A DNA stretch of 64,000 nucleotides from Flavobacterium poyangense (GTDB lineage Bacteria; Bacteroidota; Bacteroidia; Flavobacteriales; Flavobacteriaceae), in NCBI RefSeq assembly GCF_011751075.1, contig NZ_JAALLN010000002.1, positions 204,709 to 268,708 on the forward strand, in the 5' to 3' direction. Positions 55,877 through 64,000 of the stretch are shown here, piece by piece. The number at the start of each line of letters is the position of its first letter. The first letter of the stretch is position 1. The notes under the pieces are model-generated. The model saw nothing but the letters and a program-made list of their open reading frames with translations. It had not been told where the DNA came from and did no database searches. A program made the translations under genes and the position numbers.

Positions 55877-56104
55877 TTAATTCGTCTTCATTGGTGGTAA
55901 ATCGAATGCGATTGAATCGTGTTCGAAATTATTACGGTGTCCTCCGTCGCAAAATGGTTTGTTTGCAGATAATCCGCAACGGCATAAACCCAATGCACTT
56001 CTTCCTTGTAATCCGTATACTGTTCCTTCTGAATCTGTTATTTCGAAATCGCCTTCTATCTTGATAGAACCGTTTTTATTGATGGTTAATTTAGTCTTGC
56101 TCAT
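55877..56104 (-). CDS. CDGSH iron-sulfur protein
   Basis: A 75-aa protein with the complete 2Fe-2S ligand set: Cys41, Cys43, Cys52 and His56 in CRCGLSANKPFCDGGH. The motif has Gly where mitoNEET has Ser. Probably a soluble redox or cluster-transfer protein. An upstream small gene (56247-56417) is on the same strand. Confidence 0.93.
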   Translation of the reverse strand: MSKTKLTINKNGSIKIEGDFEITDSEGTVYGLQGRSALGLCRCGLSANKPFCDGGHRNNFEHDSIAFDLPPMKTN

Positions 56105-56246
56105 AAAATTGCTTTGCTTTTTTTCAGCAAAGGTTGCAAAATATATTGCGAAGGATTTGCATCAATATGCGCTTTTTTAGTTCGAAACAGCTAGTTTAAA
56201 TTAAGTCTATTTAAACGAAGGTTTTCTCGCTTTGGCTACCACCCAT

Positions 56247-56417
56247 TTATTGGTCACCTAACTCATCCTCCTTCTTTTTCTGATTCATTTTTGCCACTAA
56301 AGCTTTCAGTCGTAAGGCTCTTTCTCTTTTTTCCTCCTGAAGTTTAGCCTTTTTCCGATTTAGTAATTTGGTATGTAAAGCTTTGTTTTTGGTATTTTTT
56401 TCGGGTCCTTTTGCCAT
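56247..56417 (-). CDS. Small basic protein (56 aa)
   Basis: ATG at 56417 to TAA at 56247 gives MAKGPEKNTKNKALHTKLLN followed by a highly charged helix (KKAKLQEEKRERALRLKALVAKMNQKKKEDE). It is strongly basic with a coiled-coil look, possibly nucleic-acid or ribosome associated (inference). The composition is clearly not that of the neighbouring repeats. No family is recognised. Confidence 0.65.
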   Translation of the reverse strand: MAKGPEKNTKNKALHTKLLNRKKAKLQEEKRERALRLKALVAKMNQKKKEDELGDQ

Positions 56418-56489
56418 GATTCGCAACGGTATTAATTACGTTGCAAATATAAGCAAATCAATACTTATGATGATCTCGTATTCGGGTTT

Positions 56490-56760
56490 CTCGCCAAATC
56501 GCGAAGCCGCGAAGTTTTTTTGCACGCAGATTTGGCAGATTCTGCTGATTTTTTTGCTTTATTATTTTGATAAAAACAATCTCCTAAATCTGCAAAATCT
56601 GCATGAGAAATTTTCTCGCCAAGTCGCAAAAACGCAAAGAAAAAAACTTAAAACTTAGCGACTTCGCTACTTTGCGAGAAACAAAAAAGCATAATATTTT
56701 AAAAAAAACTCCGCGAATTTGCGTGAGAAAATTTGCGAATCTCCGTGAAACCCAACCAGC
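56490..56760. repeat. CACGCAGATTT-family repeat block
   Basis: Contains GCACGCAGATTTGGCAG and CTGCAAAATCTGCATG facing each other, plus many TTTGCG and CTCGCC words. It fills the gap between the 56-aa gene and metG, whose promoter is at the right end. Confidence 0.7.
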
Positions 56761-56785
56761 ATACTAAAATCTCGATTCTATTGCT

Positions 56786-56793
56786 TATTTTTG
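56786..56793 (+). promoter_or_regulatory. Promoter -7 box of metG
   Basis: TATTTTTG matches TAnnTTTG and ends 19 bp before the metG ATG. No TTG is seen at -33. Confidence 0.45.
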
Positions 56794-56812
56794 CACCCAA
56801 TAAAACTGAGTT

Positions 56813-58867
56813 ATGATACAGAATCCAAAAAGATATACCATTACAGCTGCATTGCCTTATACTAACGGACCTATACATATTGGGCATTTGGCGGGGGTTT
56901 ACGTGCCAGCAGATATTTATTCGAGATATTTACGTTTGCAAGGAAAAGATGTTGCTTTTATTTGTGGAAGTGATGAACACGGTGTTGCCATTTCGATGAA
57001 AGCCAAAAAAGAAGGAGTTACACCACAAGAAGTTATTGATAAATATGACGGAATTATCAGAAAATCATTTGCTGATTTCGGAATCTCATTTGATAATTAT
57101 TCCAGAACTTCGGCTAAAATTCATCATGATACCGCTTCGGAATTTTTTAGAAAACTGTATGATAAAGGCGATTTTATTGAAGAAGTAACCGAGCAATTGT
57201 ACGATGCCAAAGCCAATCAGTTTTTGGCAGATCGTTTTGTAGTTGGAACTTGCCCGAAATGTGGTAACGAAGAAGCCTACGGAGATCAGTGTGAAAAATG
57301 CGGATCGACGTTGAATGCTACCGATTTGATCAATCCAAAATCGACAATTACCGGAGAAACTCCGATTTTAAAATCTACAAAACACTGGTTTTTACCTTTA
57401 GACCGATATACTGAATTCTTGCAGGAATGGATTTTAGTTGGACATAAAAACGACTGGAAACCGAATGTGTACGGACAAGTTAAATCCTGGGTTGATGGCG
57501 GATTAGAGCCTCGTGCTGTAACACGCGACCTTGACTGGGGAATTGATGTTCCGGTTGAAGGTGCTGAAGGCAAAAAATTATACGTTTGGTTTGATGCCCC
57601 TATCGGGTACATTTCGTCTACTAAAGAATGGGCAGCCCGTGAAGGAAAAGACTGGGAACCGTATTGGAAAGATGAAGACACCAAATTGGTTCACTTTATC
57701 GGAAAAGACAATATCGTTTTTCACTGTATCATTTTCCCTGCGATGCTTAAAGCCGAAGGCAGCTATATTTTACCGGACAATGTGCCTGCAAATGAGTTTT
57801 TGAATCTGGAAGGAAACAAACTTTCGACTTCAAAAAACTGGGCAGTTTGGTTACACGAATACTTAGAAGAATTCCCTGAGAAACAAGACGTTTTGCGTTA
57901 TGCATTGACTTCTAACGCTCCGGAAACAAAAGATAATGATTTTACCTGGAAAGATTTTCAGGCGAGAAACAACAATGAATTAGTTGCTATTTTCGGAAAC
58001 TTCATTAACCGTGTAGTTGTTTTAACAAACAAATATTACGACGGATTTATTCCGACACCAAATGAATTTACAGAAGTTGACGAAGCAGCCTTAGCAGAAT
58101 TAAAAGCCTATCCGGCAGTAATTTCGAGTTCGGTTGAGCGTTACAGATTCCGTGAAGCTTTGGGTGAATTAATGAATGTGGCTCGTTTAGGAAATAAATA
58201 TTTAGCAGATGAAGAGCCTTGGAAAGTAATGAAAGACAATCCGGAGCGTGTAAAAACTCAAATGTATGTAGCCTTGCAAATCGCAGCTGCTTTGAGCGTT
58301 TTGGCTGAGCCGTTTTTGCCTTTTACAGCAAATAAATTGTCTAAAATTTTAAAAATAGATAACCTCAATTGGAATTTGGAATTTAATGATTGGAATTTAT
58401 TCCCATTGGGTCACCAAATTGGAGAGGCAGAATTGCTTTTCGCTAAAATCGAAGACGAAGAAATACAAAAACAAATAGACAAATTGGAAGCAACAAAAAC
58501 TGCCAATAGCGCCGAAAACAAGAAAGCAGAACCTCAAAAAGAATTGATTCAGTTTGAAGATTTTGCCAAAATGGATATTCGTGTGGGAACTATCCTTGAA
58601 GCCGAAAAAATGCCAAAAGCCAACAAGCTTTTAGTTCTTAAAGTAGACACAGGAATTGACGTTCGCACCATTGTTTCGGGAATCGCAGAAAGCTTTACTC
58701 CCGAAGAAGTGATCGGAAAACGTGTTTCTGTTCTGGCCAACTTAGCGCCAAGAGCCTTGCGTGGTGTAGAAAGTCAAGGAATGATCCTGATGACTACCAA
58801 TGCAGAAGGAAAACTGGTATTCATTAACCCGGATGCTGATGCTCCGAATGGTGAAACGGTAAACTAG
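56813..58867 (+). CDS. metG: Methionyl-tRNA synthetase
   Basis: MetG charges tRNA-Met. At 684 aa it is the long form. It has HIGH (residues 22-25), a zinc knuckle ([18 protein letters not shown], about 145-162) and the KMSKS-like loop KLSTS near 337. The anticodon-binding helical domain follows, then a C-terminal EMAP/Trbp111-type OB-fold (about 580-684, [20 protein letters not shown]) that dimerises and binds tRNA. Confidence 0.98.
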   Translation: MIQNPKRYTITAALPYTNGPIHIGHLAGVYVPADIYSRYLRLQGKDVAFICGSDEHGVAISMKAKKEGVTPQEVIDKYDGIIRKSFADFGISFDNYSRTSAKIHHDTASEFFRKLYDKGDFIEEVTEQLYDAKANQFLADRFVVGTCPKCGNEEAYGDQCEKCGSTLNATDLINPKSTITGETPILKSTKHWFLPLDRYTEFLQEWILVGHKNDWKPNVYGQVKSWVDGGLEPRAVTRDLDWGIDVPVEGAEGKKLYVWFDAPIGYISSTKEWAAREGKDWEPYWKDEDTKLVHFIGKDNIVFHCIIFPAMLKAEGSYILPDNVPANEFLNLEGNKLSTSKNWAVWLHEYLEEFPEKQDVLRYALTSNAPETKDNDFTWKDFQARNNNELVAIFGNFINRVVVLTNKYYDGFIPTPNEFTEVDEAALAELKAYPAVISSSVERYRFREALGELMNVARLGNKYLADEEPWKVMKDNPERVKTQMYVALQIAAALSVLAEPFLPFTANKLSKILKIDNLNWNLEFNDWNLFPLGHQIGEAELLFAKIEDEEIQKQIDKLEATKTANSAENKKAEPQKELIQFEDFAKMDIRVGTILEAEKMPKANKLLVLKVDTGIDVRTIVSGIAESFTPEEVIGKRVSVLANLAPRALRGVESQGMILMTTNAEGKLVFINPDADAPNGETVN

Positions 58868-58940
58868 ATCTCTACAAATATAAATTACGAAAGAATTTTC
58901 TTTCTTTTTAAAGGTTTTAATCGATTTATCTTAGTACGTT

Positions 58941-59066
58941 TGTGCTGACAAAATATTTGAGATTTTTCGATAAAATTTATTAAAAATCAACTTAAGCGAA
59001 CCCTCGTCATGGTGAAGGAGCAGGAAACTGCCCATAAATCTATTTCTCGGAATATTTTGTCACACC
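58941..59066. repeat. Palindromic intergenic element after metG
   Basis: TGACAAAATATT (58946-58957) is the exact complement of 59051-59062 and the match extends outward. Inside is a GCAG-GAAA-CTGC tetraloop hairpin. A second pairing is possible between CGAACCCTCG (~58998) and CGGGGGTTTCG (~59072). It may be a structured RNA or a dispersed palindrome. Confidence 0.5.
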
Positions 59067-59102
59067 TAAAGCGGGGGTTTCGTGCGTTTAATATTTTCGA
59101 TT

Positions 59103-59378
59103 ATGACAAAAGAAAATCAAAAACCAACACACCACAATGTAATGCCATCTGTGGCCAATTTCCTCTCAGACCTTTGGTTTGAAGGAGAATTTAGAAAACA
59201 ACCGGAACAGCTGTCCGAAATTTTCGAGGCTATTCTGCAAACCGAAATCGGCAACAACCTCGATCTTCGGACAAAAATGATGAACTGCATCAGAACCAGT
59301 AAAATGCTGACCAAAGCACTCGACCCTTTTTCGGATAAACAAATCGAAAAGGCTTGTTTTAGGGTTAGTAAGGCTTAA
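59103..59378 (+). CDS. Hypothetical protein (91 aa)
   Basis: The ATG at 59103 (MTKENQKPTHHNVMPSVANFLSDLWFEGEF) is preferred over an upstream GTG at 59082. The product is soluble, helical and mixed in charge, with no recognised domain. An AACGCGTG/CACGCGTT hairpin (59393-59425) follows and could be a weak terminator. Clean protein-like composition supports a real gene. Confidence 0.6.
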   Translation: MTKENQKPTHHNVMPSVANFLSDLWFEGEFRKQPEQLSEIFEAILQTEIGNNLDLRTKMMNCIRTSKMLTKALDPFSDKQIEKACFRVSKA

Positions 59379-59429
59379 CAGTAATGTTTTGGAACGCGTG
59401 GAGTACTTTATTGATTTCACGCGTTTTGT

Positions 59430-59462
59430 AAACCTGACAGGTTTTAAAAACCTGTCAGGTTT
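59430..59462. repeat. AACCTGACAGGTT palindrome
   Basis: A perfect 14-15-bp inverted repeat (59430-59444 with 59448-59462) with a 3-nt loop. Related to 47969-47997. Confidence 0.7.
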
Positions 59463-59515
59463 ATAGGTTAGTAATTGTTCCTCCGATGTAGCAGTGCATA
59501 AAAAAACGTTATTTT

Positions 59516-59700
59516 GTCATTCCGAGGTACGAGGAATCACATTAGTAGCTCGACAAATGTTGGCGGTACTCTTTACGGAGTTTCGTGTGTGATTTCTCCT
59601 GTGTCGAAATGACAACATGAACAAATTAAGCAGCAATTTGTCATTCCGAAGAATGAGGAATTGCAACAGTAAACCCGTCAGGTTTACAAATAATCCAAAT
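59516..59700. repeat. GTCATTCCGA dispersed repeat, second locus
   Basis: GTCATTCCGAGGTACGAGGAATCAC-like left arm (59516-59540) faces 59589-59613. Another GTCATTCCGAAGAATGAGG copy follows at 59640. It matches 49430-49611. Together with the palindrome it accounts for the gap 59379-59754. Confidence 0.75.
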
Positions 59701-59754
59701 CAATTTAAAGCATTCTAGAAATAAATCTTTAAATTTGGGTATAAAAGATAGGTT

Positions 59755-60000
59755 ATGGACATGACTGCACAAATAAAAAAAAATCTGATCTCAAGAATTA
59801 AAGATTCTGACGATTTGAATTTTCTCAATGCTCTTCAAACTATATTTGATTCGTCTGAGCAAGCTCTTTTTCAATTATCATCTGAACAAAACACAACAAT
59901 CGAAAATGGGCGAAACGAAATCAAAAAGAGCAATTCTCATACTAATGATGAAGTAATTTCAGAAATGCGGGAATGGTTATCTAATCTTCCTTCAAATTAG
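59755..60000 (+). CDS. Antitoxin-like small protein
   Basis: An 81-aa acidic protein, MDMTAQIKKNLISRIKDSDDLNFLNALQTIFDSSE, ending EVISEMREWLSNLPSN. The layout resembles the RelB/ParD-like antitoxins that precede RelE/ParE toxins in Bacteroidota. The remnant of such a toxin follows in the same frame right after the stop. DNA binding is not obvious from the sequence. Confidence 0.7.
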   Translation: MDMTAQIKKNLISRIKDSDDLNFLNALQTIFDSSEQALFQLSSEQNTTIENGRNEIKKSNSHTNDEVISEMREWLSNLPSN

Positions 60001-60156
60001 GAAACACTAGTAATTAGACAATTTACTTCAAACAAAATTGCCTACAATATTTCTCTAAAAACATATCTGATTTTTTACGAGATCAACCACAATCAAATAG
60101 AAATTATCTCGTTTTGGGATAACCGACAAGACAATCAAAACAAAAAAATAAAATAA
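60001..60156 (+). pseudogene. N-terminally truncated RelE/ParE-family toxin
   Basis: From the antitoxin stop to a TAA at 60156 there are 51 open codons. The peptide ...TYLIFYEINHNQIEIISFWDNRQ is the classic C-terminal half of RelE/ParE toxins. The N-terminal half (about 45-50 residues) and a start codon are missing. The family is normally about 95-100 aa. It is therefore a decayed toxin next to an intact antitoxin. Confidence 0.7.
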
Positions 60157-60205
60157 TCTAATTCCAATTGTTTAAGCGTTCCTCACTAAGCTTAGAATAC
60201 TTCAA

Positions 60206-61090
60206 ATGAAAATCACCAAACCCAGATTAGCATTAATAGGTGGAATACTTTGTATTTCGATCTTCCCGATATTGGTAAAATTACGCTTAGCTCCGGGATT
60301 AATTTCGGCATTTTACCGCATGTTTTTTGCAGTTACGTTGCTTTTGCCTTATGTGCTTTTTAGTAAAAACTTTAAACTGCCCACTTTACGATTTACCCTT
60401 TTAGCAGCACTTTGCGGTATTTTGTTTGCCTCAGATGTTGCGGTTTGGAATATCGCCATTCAGGATTCGAGTGCTACACAAGCTTCATTGCTGACCAATT
60501 TATCTCCGCTATGGGTAGGAATTGGCTCTTTTTTCTTTTTGAATACAAAACCCGCAACCAATTTCTGGATCGGAACGGTTGTTGCCTTATTTGGAATGGT
60601 AACCTTGGTTGGTTTTGGCTTTTTTATGGAACTAAATTTTGATCATGCTTTCCTGTTTGCAGTGCTATCCGGAATCTTATACTCGATCTATCTTTTACTT
60701 AGTAAAAATGTACTTTCAGAGGTCGATGTTTTATCGTTTATGACCATCAGTTTATTTGCTTCCAGTATTTATTTGGGAATCCTTTGTTATGCTTTAAACG
60801 AACCTTTTACAGGATTCTCCAACACGGGCTGGTTTGTATTGGTGCTCCAAGCGGTAATTTGCCAATTGTGTGCCTGGCTTTCTATTAGTTATGCCACGCA
60901 ACATATGCGTGCGACAAGGGTTTCGTTAAGTTTATTGAGTCAGGCGGTAATTACTTCGATATTAGCTTGGTTGTTTTTAGAAGAACAAATAACTTTACAA
61001 ATGGTTTTCGGCGGAATCATTTTGCTCTTCGGAATCAGGATCACGTTTTACGATAAGACCATTTCGTTGAAAAAGCTTTTTTCTAAGTAA
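60206..61090 (+). CDS. EamA/DMT-superfamily transporter
   Basis: A 294-aa integral membrane protein with about ten helices in two EamA halves. Signatures include LRLAPGLISAFYRMFFA near residue 30, QASLLTNLSPLWVGIG near 95, and ATRVSLSLLSQAVITSILAWLFLEEQ near 245 followed by GGIILLFGI. Probably exports a small metabolite; substrate unknown. Confidence 0.92.
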   Translation: MKITKPRLALIGGILCISIFPILVKLRLAPGLISAFYRMFFAVTLLLPYVLFSKNFKLPTLRFTLLAALCGILFASDVAVWNIAIQDSSATQASLLTNLSPLWVGIGSFFFLNTKPATNFWIGTVVALFGMVTLVGFGFFMELNFDHAFLFAVLSGILYSIYLLLSKNVLSEVDVLSFMTISLFASSIYLGILCYALNEPFTGFSNTGWFVLVLQAVICQLCAWLSISYATQHMRATRVSLSLLSQAVITSILAWLFLEEQITLQMVFGGIILLFGIRITFYDKTISLKKLFSK

Positions 61091-61109
61091 TGTTATTGAA
61101 GTTCTGGCG

Positions 61110-61260
61110 CTAAAAGTAGCACGCGGATTTCGACAGATTCTTTTTTAAATTTGAATTAAAAGTTACGTGAGAAGTTTGCACGCAGCTTTTGCAAATCAAG
61201 CAGATTATTAAAAAAATCTTCGAAATCATTTTAATCTGTGGCAAAACCTGAAACCTGAAA
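61110..61260. repeat. CACGCAG-family degraded repeat
   Basis: GCACGCAGCTTTTGCAAATC, GCAGATTATT and TTTTAATCTGTGGC words recall the CACGCAGATTT family. The inverted arms are degraded. It fills most of the spacer between the EamA and HAD genes. Confidence 0.45.
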
Positions 61261-61297
61261 CAAAGAAAACCTGAAACTAAAAAAAACATCTCTCTAT

Positions 61298-62005
61298 ATG
61301 TTACACAAAAACAAAATTCCAAATTTAAAAGTAATCGCATTTGATGCGGATGACACCTTGTTTGTAAACGAACCTTACTTTCAGGAAACAGAACATAAAT
61401 TCTGTGCTTTGATGGAAGATTACCTTTCGCATCAAGGCATTTCGCAGGAATTGTTTAAAATCGAAATTCAGAATTTACCTTTATACGGTTATGGAATCAA
61501 AGGGTATATCCTTTCGATGATTGAAGCCGCGATGATTATTTCAAACAATACCATTCCGGTTGAAGTAATTCAAAAAATCATTCAATATGGAAAAGAATTA
61601 CTCGAAAAACCAATCGAACTCCTTGACGGAATCGAAGAAACTTTAGAAGCCTTGCATGGCAAATACAAATTGGTTGTTGCCACAAAAGGTGACCTGAAAG
61701 ACCAGCACAGCAAATTGCATCGTTCAGGATTAGGTCATTATTTTCACCATATCGAAGTAATGTCAGACAAACAACAAATAGATTACGAGAAGTTATTAGG
61801 TCGTTTAGACATTGAAGCGCATGAATTTCTGATGATCGGGAACTCTCTAAAATCAGATGTTTTGCCTGTTTTAGAGATTGGTGGTTATGCCGTTCATATT
61901 CCGTTTCACACTACTTGGGAGCACGAAAAAATCAATCATAAAGTAGAACATCAACATTTTAGCTCTTTCGAAAAAATAACCGAAGTGCTTAACAATTTAC
62001 TATAA
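61298..62005 (+). CDS. HAD-superfamily hydrolase
   Basis: A 235-aa phosphatase-like protein. Motif I is FDADDTLF (nucleophile Asp16, acid Asp18), motif II VVATKGD, motif III Lys in the KQQIDYEKLL region, and motif IV MIGNSLKSDVLP. Its stop overlaps the start of the CAT-like gene, so the two are co-translated. Substrate not predictable. Confidence 0.92.
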   Translation: MLHKNKIPNLKVIAFDADDTLFVNEPYFQETEHKFCALMEDYLSHQGISQELFKIEIQNLPLYGYGIKGYILSMIEAAMIISNNTIPVEVIQKIIQYGKELLEKPIELLDGIEETLEALHGKYKLVVATKGDLKDQHSKLHRSGLGHYFHHIEVMSDKQQIDYEKLLGRLDIEAHEFLMIGNSLKSDVLPVLEIGGYAVHIPFHTTWEHEKINHKVEHQHFSSFEKITEVLNNLL

Positions 62006-62631
62006 TGAAAACACTTTTAGCCCTGGAAAATTGGAACAGAAAAGAGCATTTCGCTCATTTCAAACAAATGGAAGAGCCTTTTTTTGGTGCCACCGTAGAG
62101 ATTGACTGTACCAAAGCCTATCAAACTGCCAAAAGTCTCAATGCTTCTTTTTTTATTTATTACCTGCATAAAACCTTGGTAGCCGTAAATGCAATCGAGA
62201 ATTTCAGATATCGAATTTCAGAAGATAAAATCTACATCTACGATCAAATTGATGCTTCGGCAACAATTGGTCGTGAAGATGGTACTTTCGGATTTTCTTT
62301 AATGGAATACAATCCCGATTTCAGAATTTTTGAACAAAATGCTTTAGCAGAAGTCAAACGAATCCAGAACACAACCGGGCTTTTTACACGTGAATTCAAA
62401 GACGATAATATACATTTTTCGGCAATCCCGTGGTTAAATTTTACCTCGCTGACTCACGCCCGCAGTTTTACCTATCCGGACAGTTGCCCTAAAGTTTCCT
62501 TTGGAAAAATGATGACCGCAGAAAACGGTAAAAGAACCATTTCGATGGCAGTATACGTGCATCATGGTTTAATGGATGGTTTACATCTAAGTCAGTTTGT
62601 CGATTATTTTCAGGAGTTAATGAATTCCTAA
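62005..62631 (+). CDS. Chloramphenicol acetyltransferase-family protein
   Basis: A 208-aa protein with the CAT active-site motif VHHGLMDGLH (catalytic His187, structural Asp191) and FSAIPWLNFTSLTHARSF upstream. The length is close to the 213-219 aa of typed CATs. The fold makes acetyl transfer from acetyl-CoA likely. Resistance to chloramphenicol should not be assumed. Translationally coupled to the HAD gene. Confidence 0.88.
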   Translation: MKTLLALENWNRKEHFAHFKQMEEPFFGATVEIDCTKAYQTAKSLNASFFIYYLHKTLVAVNAIENFRYRISEDKIYIYDQIDASATIGREDGTFGFSLMEYNPDFRIFEQNALAEVKRIQNTTGLFTREFKDDNIHFSAIPWLNFTSLTHARSFTYPDSCPKVSFGKMMTAENGKRTISMAVYVHHGLMDGLHLSQFVDYFQELMNS

Positions 62632-62676
62632 ACCCGTTTTAATCCGTGATTCTGAATTGATTTTATTCTAAAAAAT

Positions 62677-64000
62677 ATGAAAAAAATAGCACTGCTTTTA
62701 GCCGTAATGTACAATTCTATACTGTTAAGTCAGACGGTATTGGCTTCTTATCCGTTAGAATTAAAAAAGATTAGGGAAGACGATCAGATTTTAAACTTCG
62801 AAAACTCCGTGACACACGAAGTATTTGTCTTTGTGGCCTCTCAGGGAATTTTTAAGATTTTAAAGTACAATAGTGCCCTATTCCTACGAGATCAATTTAC
62901 CGGCGCGATGACGCAATATCAAGACAGATTGTTGATGGGATACAGTTTAGCCGAAGACGGAAATCCAAGTTTGTATTGGTACTCAGAAGAGTTGAAAGAT
63001 ATTATAATCGTCAAATATTATTTTGAAGATAAAACGGTCAAGGCTCTGAAATTTAACTACCCTGCATCTATGCAGCCTATTGTTACGCAATATCAAAAAA
63101 ACAATGCTTTTAATTTACTGACGCAACATAAAACAGAACCAAAACTAATTCTTTACGTCTTCAGGAATGGAACCGTGGAAGAAAAGGTGCTTGATTTTTC
63201 TCCCTTTAGCTTCACAGACAGAAAAACACAATCCAGAACATTCAATCAGATTCTTGCTCAAAACCCAATTGAAAAGATGGAACCCGGTGAGTACAATCCT
63301 TTGTTTAAAACTATCAGTAAAACCAAAATGTATTTGCTAACCGATCGTATACTACTGACCTTAGACCAGAATGCTAAAAAGACACAATTGTTTGACATTA
63401 ATCTGAATACTCTTGATATAACAGAAAAAAATTTCCTGCAACCAATTGCCCAAAAGCCGTCCAGATCTTCCAATTCGTATTATCACGAGAACAGATTGTT
63501 TCAGATCAACACAAACGTAGATGAATTTTTGTTTGATATAAAAGATCTTGATTCACAAGAGGCACTAAAAAGTATTGCCGTTTCAAAAAATGACACCATC
63601 CGTTTTAAAAATTCCCCTTTATTAATCCAAAGAGACCATTATAGTCCAAAAGAATTAAAAAATACGGCTAAATTTCTCCAACATCTTTCTGATTTAGATA
63701 TTGGATTATCGGTCTTTAAAAATAAAAAGAATCTGTTTATTACTTTTGGAGGCATCAGTAAACCAACTTATCAAAGTTTTGATGGTGTTTTTTATCCGGA
63801 TCTTCAAACCAAAACTGTATTCTTTGAAAGTATCTGGGACAAAAAACTCGGACTTACCACAGAACAACAGCAACCTCTTGCTGCCGATAAAATTAATTTA
63901 TATTTAGAAAGACATGATGAAGTAGCATTTCAAAGTGTAATGAAGTTTAAAGACTATAGCATTCTGGGCTATTTAGATACCGATACTAAAGAATACAAGA
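62677..64000 (+). CDS. Secreted hypothetical protein (3' end outside window)
   Basis: ATG at 62677, 46 bp after the CAT-like gene. The frame is open for 441 codons to the window edge with no stop. The N-terminus MKKIALLLAVMYNSILLSQ is a signal peptide. The remainder is soluble with many beta-strand-like stretches (FVFVASQGIFKILKYN, NKKNLFITFGGIS) that suggest repeated blades. No family is recognised and the C-terminus, including any T9SS signal, is not visible. Confidence 0.8.
   Translation, partial: MKKIALLLAVMYNSILLSQTVLASYPLELKKIREDDQILNFENSVTHEVFVFVASQGIFKILKYNSALFLRDQFTGAMTQYQDRLLMGYSLAEDGNPSLYWYSEELKDIIIVKYYFEDKTVKALKFNYPASMQPIVTQYQKNNAFNLLTQHKTEPKLILYVFRNGTVEEKVLDFSPFSFTDRKTQSRTFNQILAQNPIEKMEPGEYNPLFKTISKTKMYLLTDRILLTLDQNAKKTQLFDINLNTLDITEKNFLQPIAQKPSRSSNSYYHENRLFQINTNVDEFLFDIKDLDSQEALKSIAVSKNDTIRFKNSPLLIQRDHYSPKELKNTAKFLQHLSDLDIGLSVFKNKKNLFITFGGISKPTYQSFDGVFYPDLQTKTVFFESIWDKKLGLTTEQQQPLAADKINLYLERHDEVAFQSVMKFKDYSILGYLDTDTKEYK

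Noticed and set aside
58985..59085. SRP RNA or a known riboswitch
   Set aside because: The conserved SRP core (GGAAGGAAGCAGC-like) and the signatures of TPP, cobalamin, SAM and fluoride riboswitches are absent. It is kept only as an unassigned structured element.
62005..62631. Calling the CAT-like gene an antibiotic-resistance determinant
   Set aside because: The HHxxxDG active site is present, but many chromosomal CAT homologs do not act on chloramphenicol, and there is no mobile context.

Overview
This is an AT-rich chromosomal segment of a Flavobacterium-like member of the Bacteroidota. Supporting signs are a C-terminal type IX secretion sorting domain, a DUF4270 lipoprotein, a CarboxypepD_reg-like TonB-dependent receptor, an OlsF-type ornithine-lipid synthase, atpD-atpC standing apart from other atp genes, and repeated TAnnTTTG promoter boxes with few Shine-Dalgarno sequences. 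No rRNA, tRNA or CRISPR array was found. No complete transposase or integrase was found either.

Layout. 1-2.7 kb: 3' end of a large secreted repeat protein. 2.9-10.5 kb: biotin genes (ketoacyl synthase, bioA, bioD, bioF), split by a TraB / ECF sigma / membrane-protein operon and repeat DNA. 10.9-18.8 kb: DUF3667 protein, atpC-atpD, then an SGNH-hydrolase lipoprotein with a TonB-dependent receptor. 19.1-21.4 kb: a small accessory island behind glmS. 21.4-27 kb: a glgA-like / DUF4270 / glmS operon divergent from panC-panD. 27.5-37.3 kb: esterase-like protein, radA, AsmA-GT51 fusion, aldo/keto reductase, OmpA lipoprotein, exonuclease III, olsF. 37.4-39.5 kb: alternating DUF805 and TM2 genes. 39.6-49.3 kb: 2-hydroxyacid dehydrogenase, nhaA, proC, mgtE, rsmA, a nucleotidyltransferase pair, DUF4286, TPR protein, serS. 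49.6-56.4 kb: DMP19-like protein, lipoprotein, PhzF, patatin, membrane protein, serine hydrolase, CDGSH protein and a small basic protein. 56.8-64 kb: metG, an antitoxin with a truncated toxin, an EamA transporter, HAD and CAT-like enzymes, and an unfinished secreted protein.

Most of the window is housekeeping. The unusual material is at the seams. Downstream of glmS a second, decayed copy of the glmS 3' end and its terminator bounds a 2.2-kb block that holds an immunity-like gene preceded by a possible toxin tail. Two further toxin/antitoxin-like units sit near rsmA (a 61-aa protein plus nucleotidyltransferase) and after metG (antitoxin plus half a RelE/ParE toxin).

Several intergenic repeat families recur. 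One is a CACGCAGATTT hairpin family. One is a GTCATTCCGA family. One is a family with copies near 4.2 and 52.1 kb. There are also two short elements with terminal inverted repeats (6493-6770 and 51988-52213). They explain most gaps over 300 bp. I found no complete, plainly new multi-gene system. The best candidates for novelty are the glmS-tail island, the DUF805/TM2 array and the 61-aa/nucleotidyltransferase pair.
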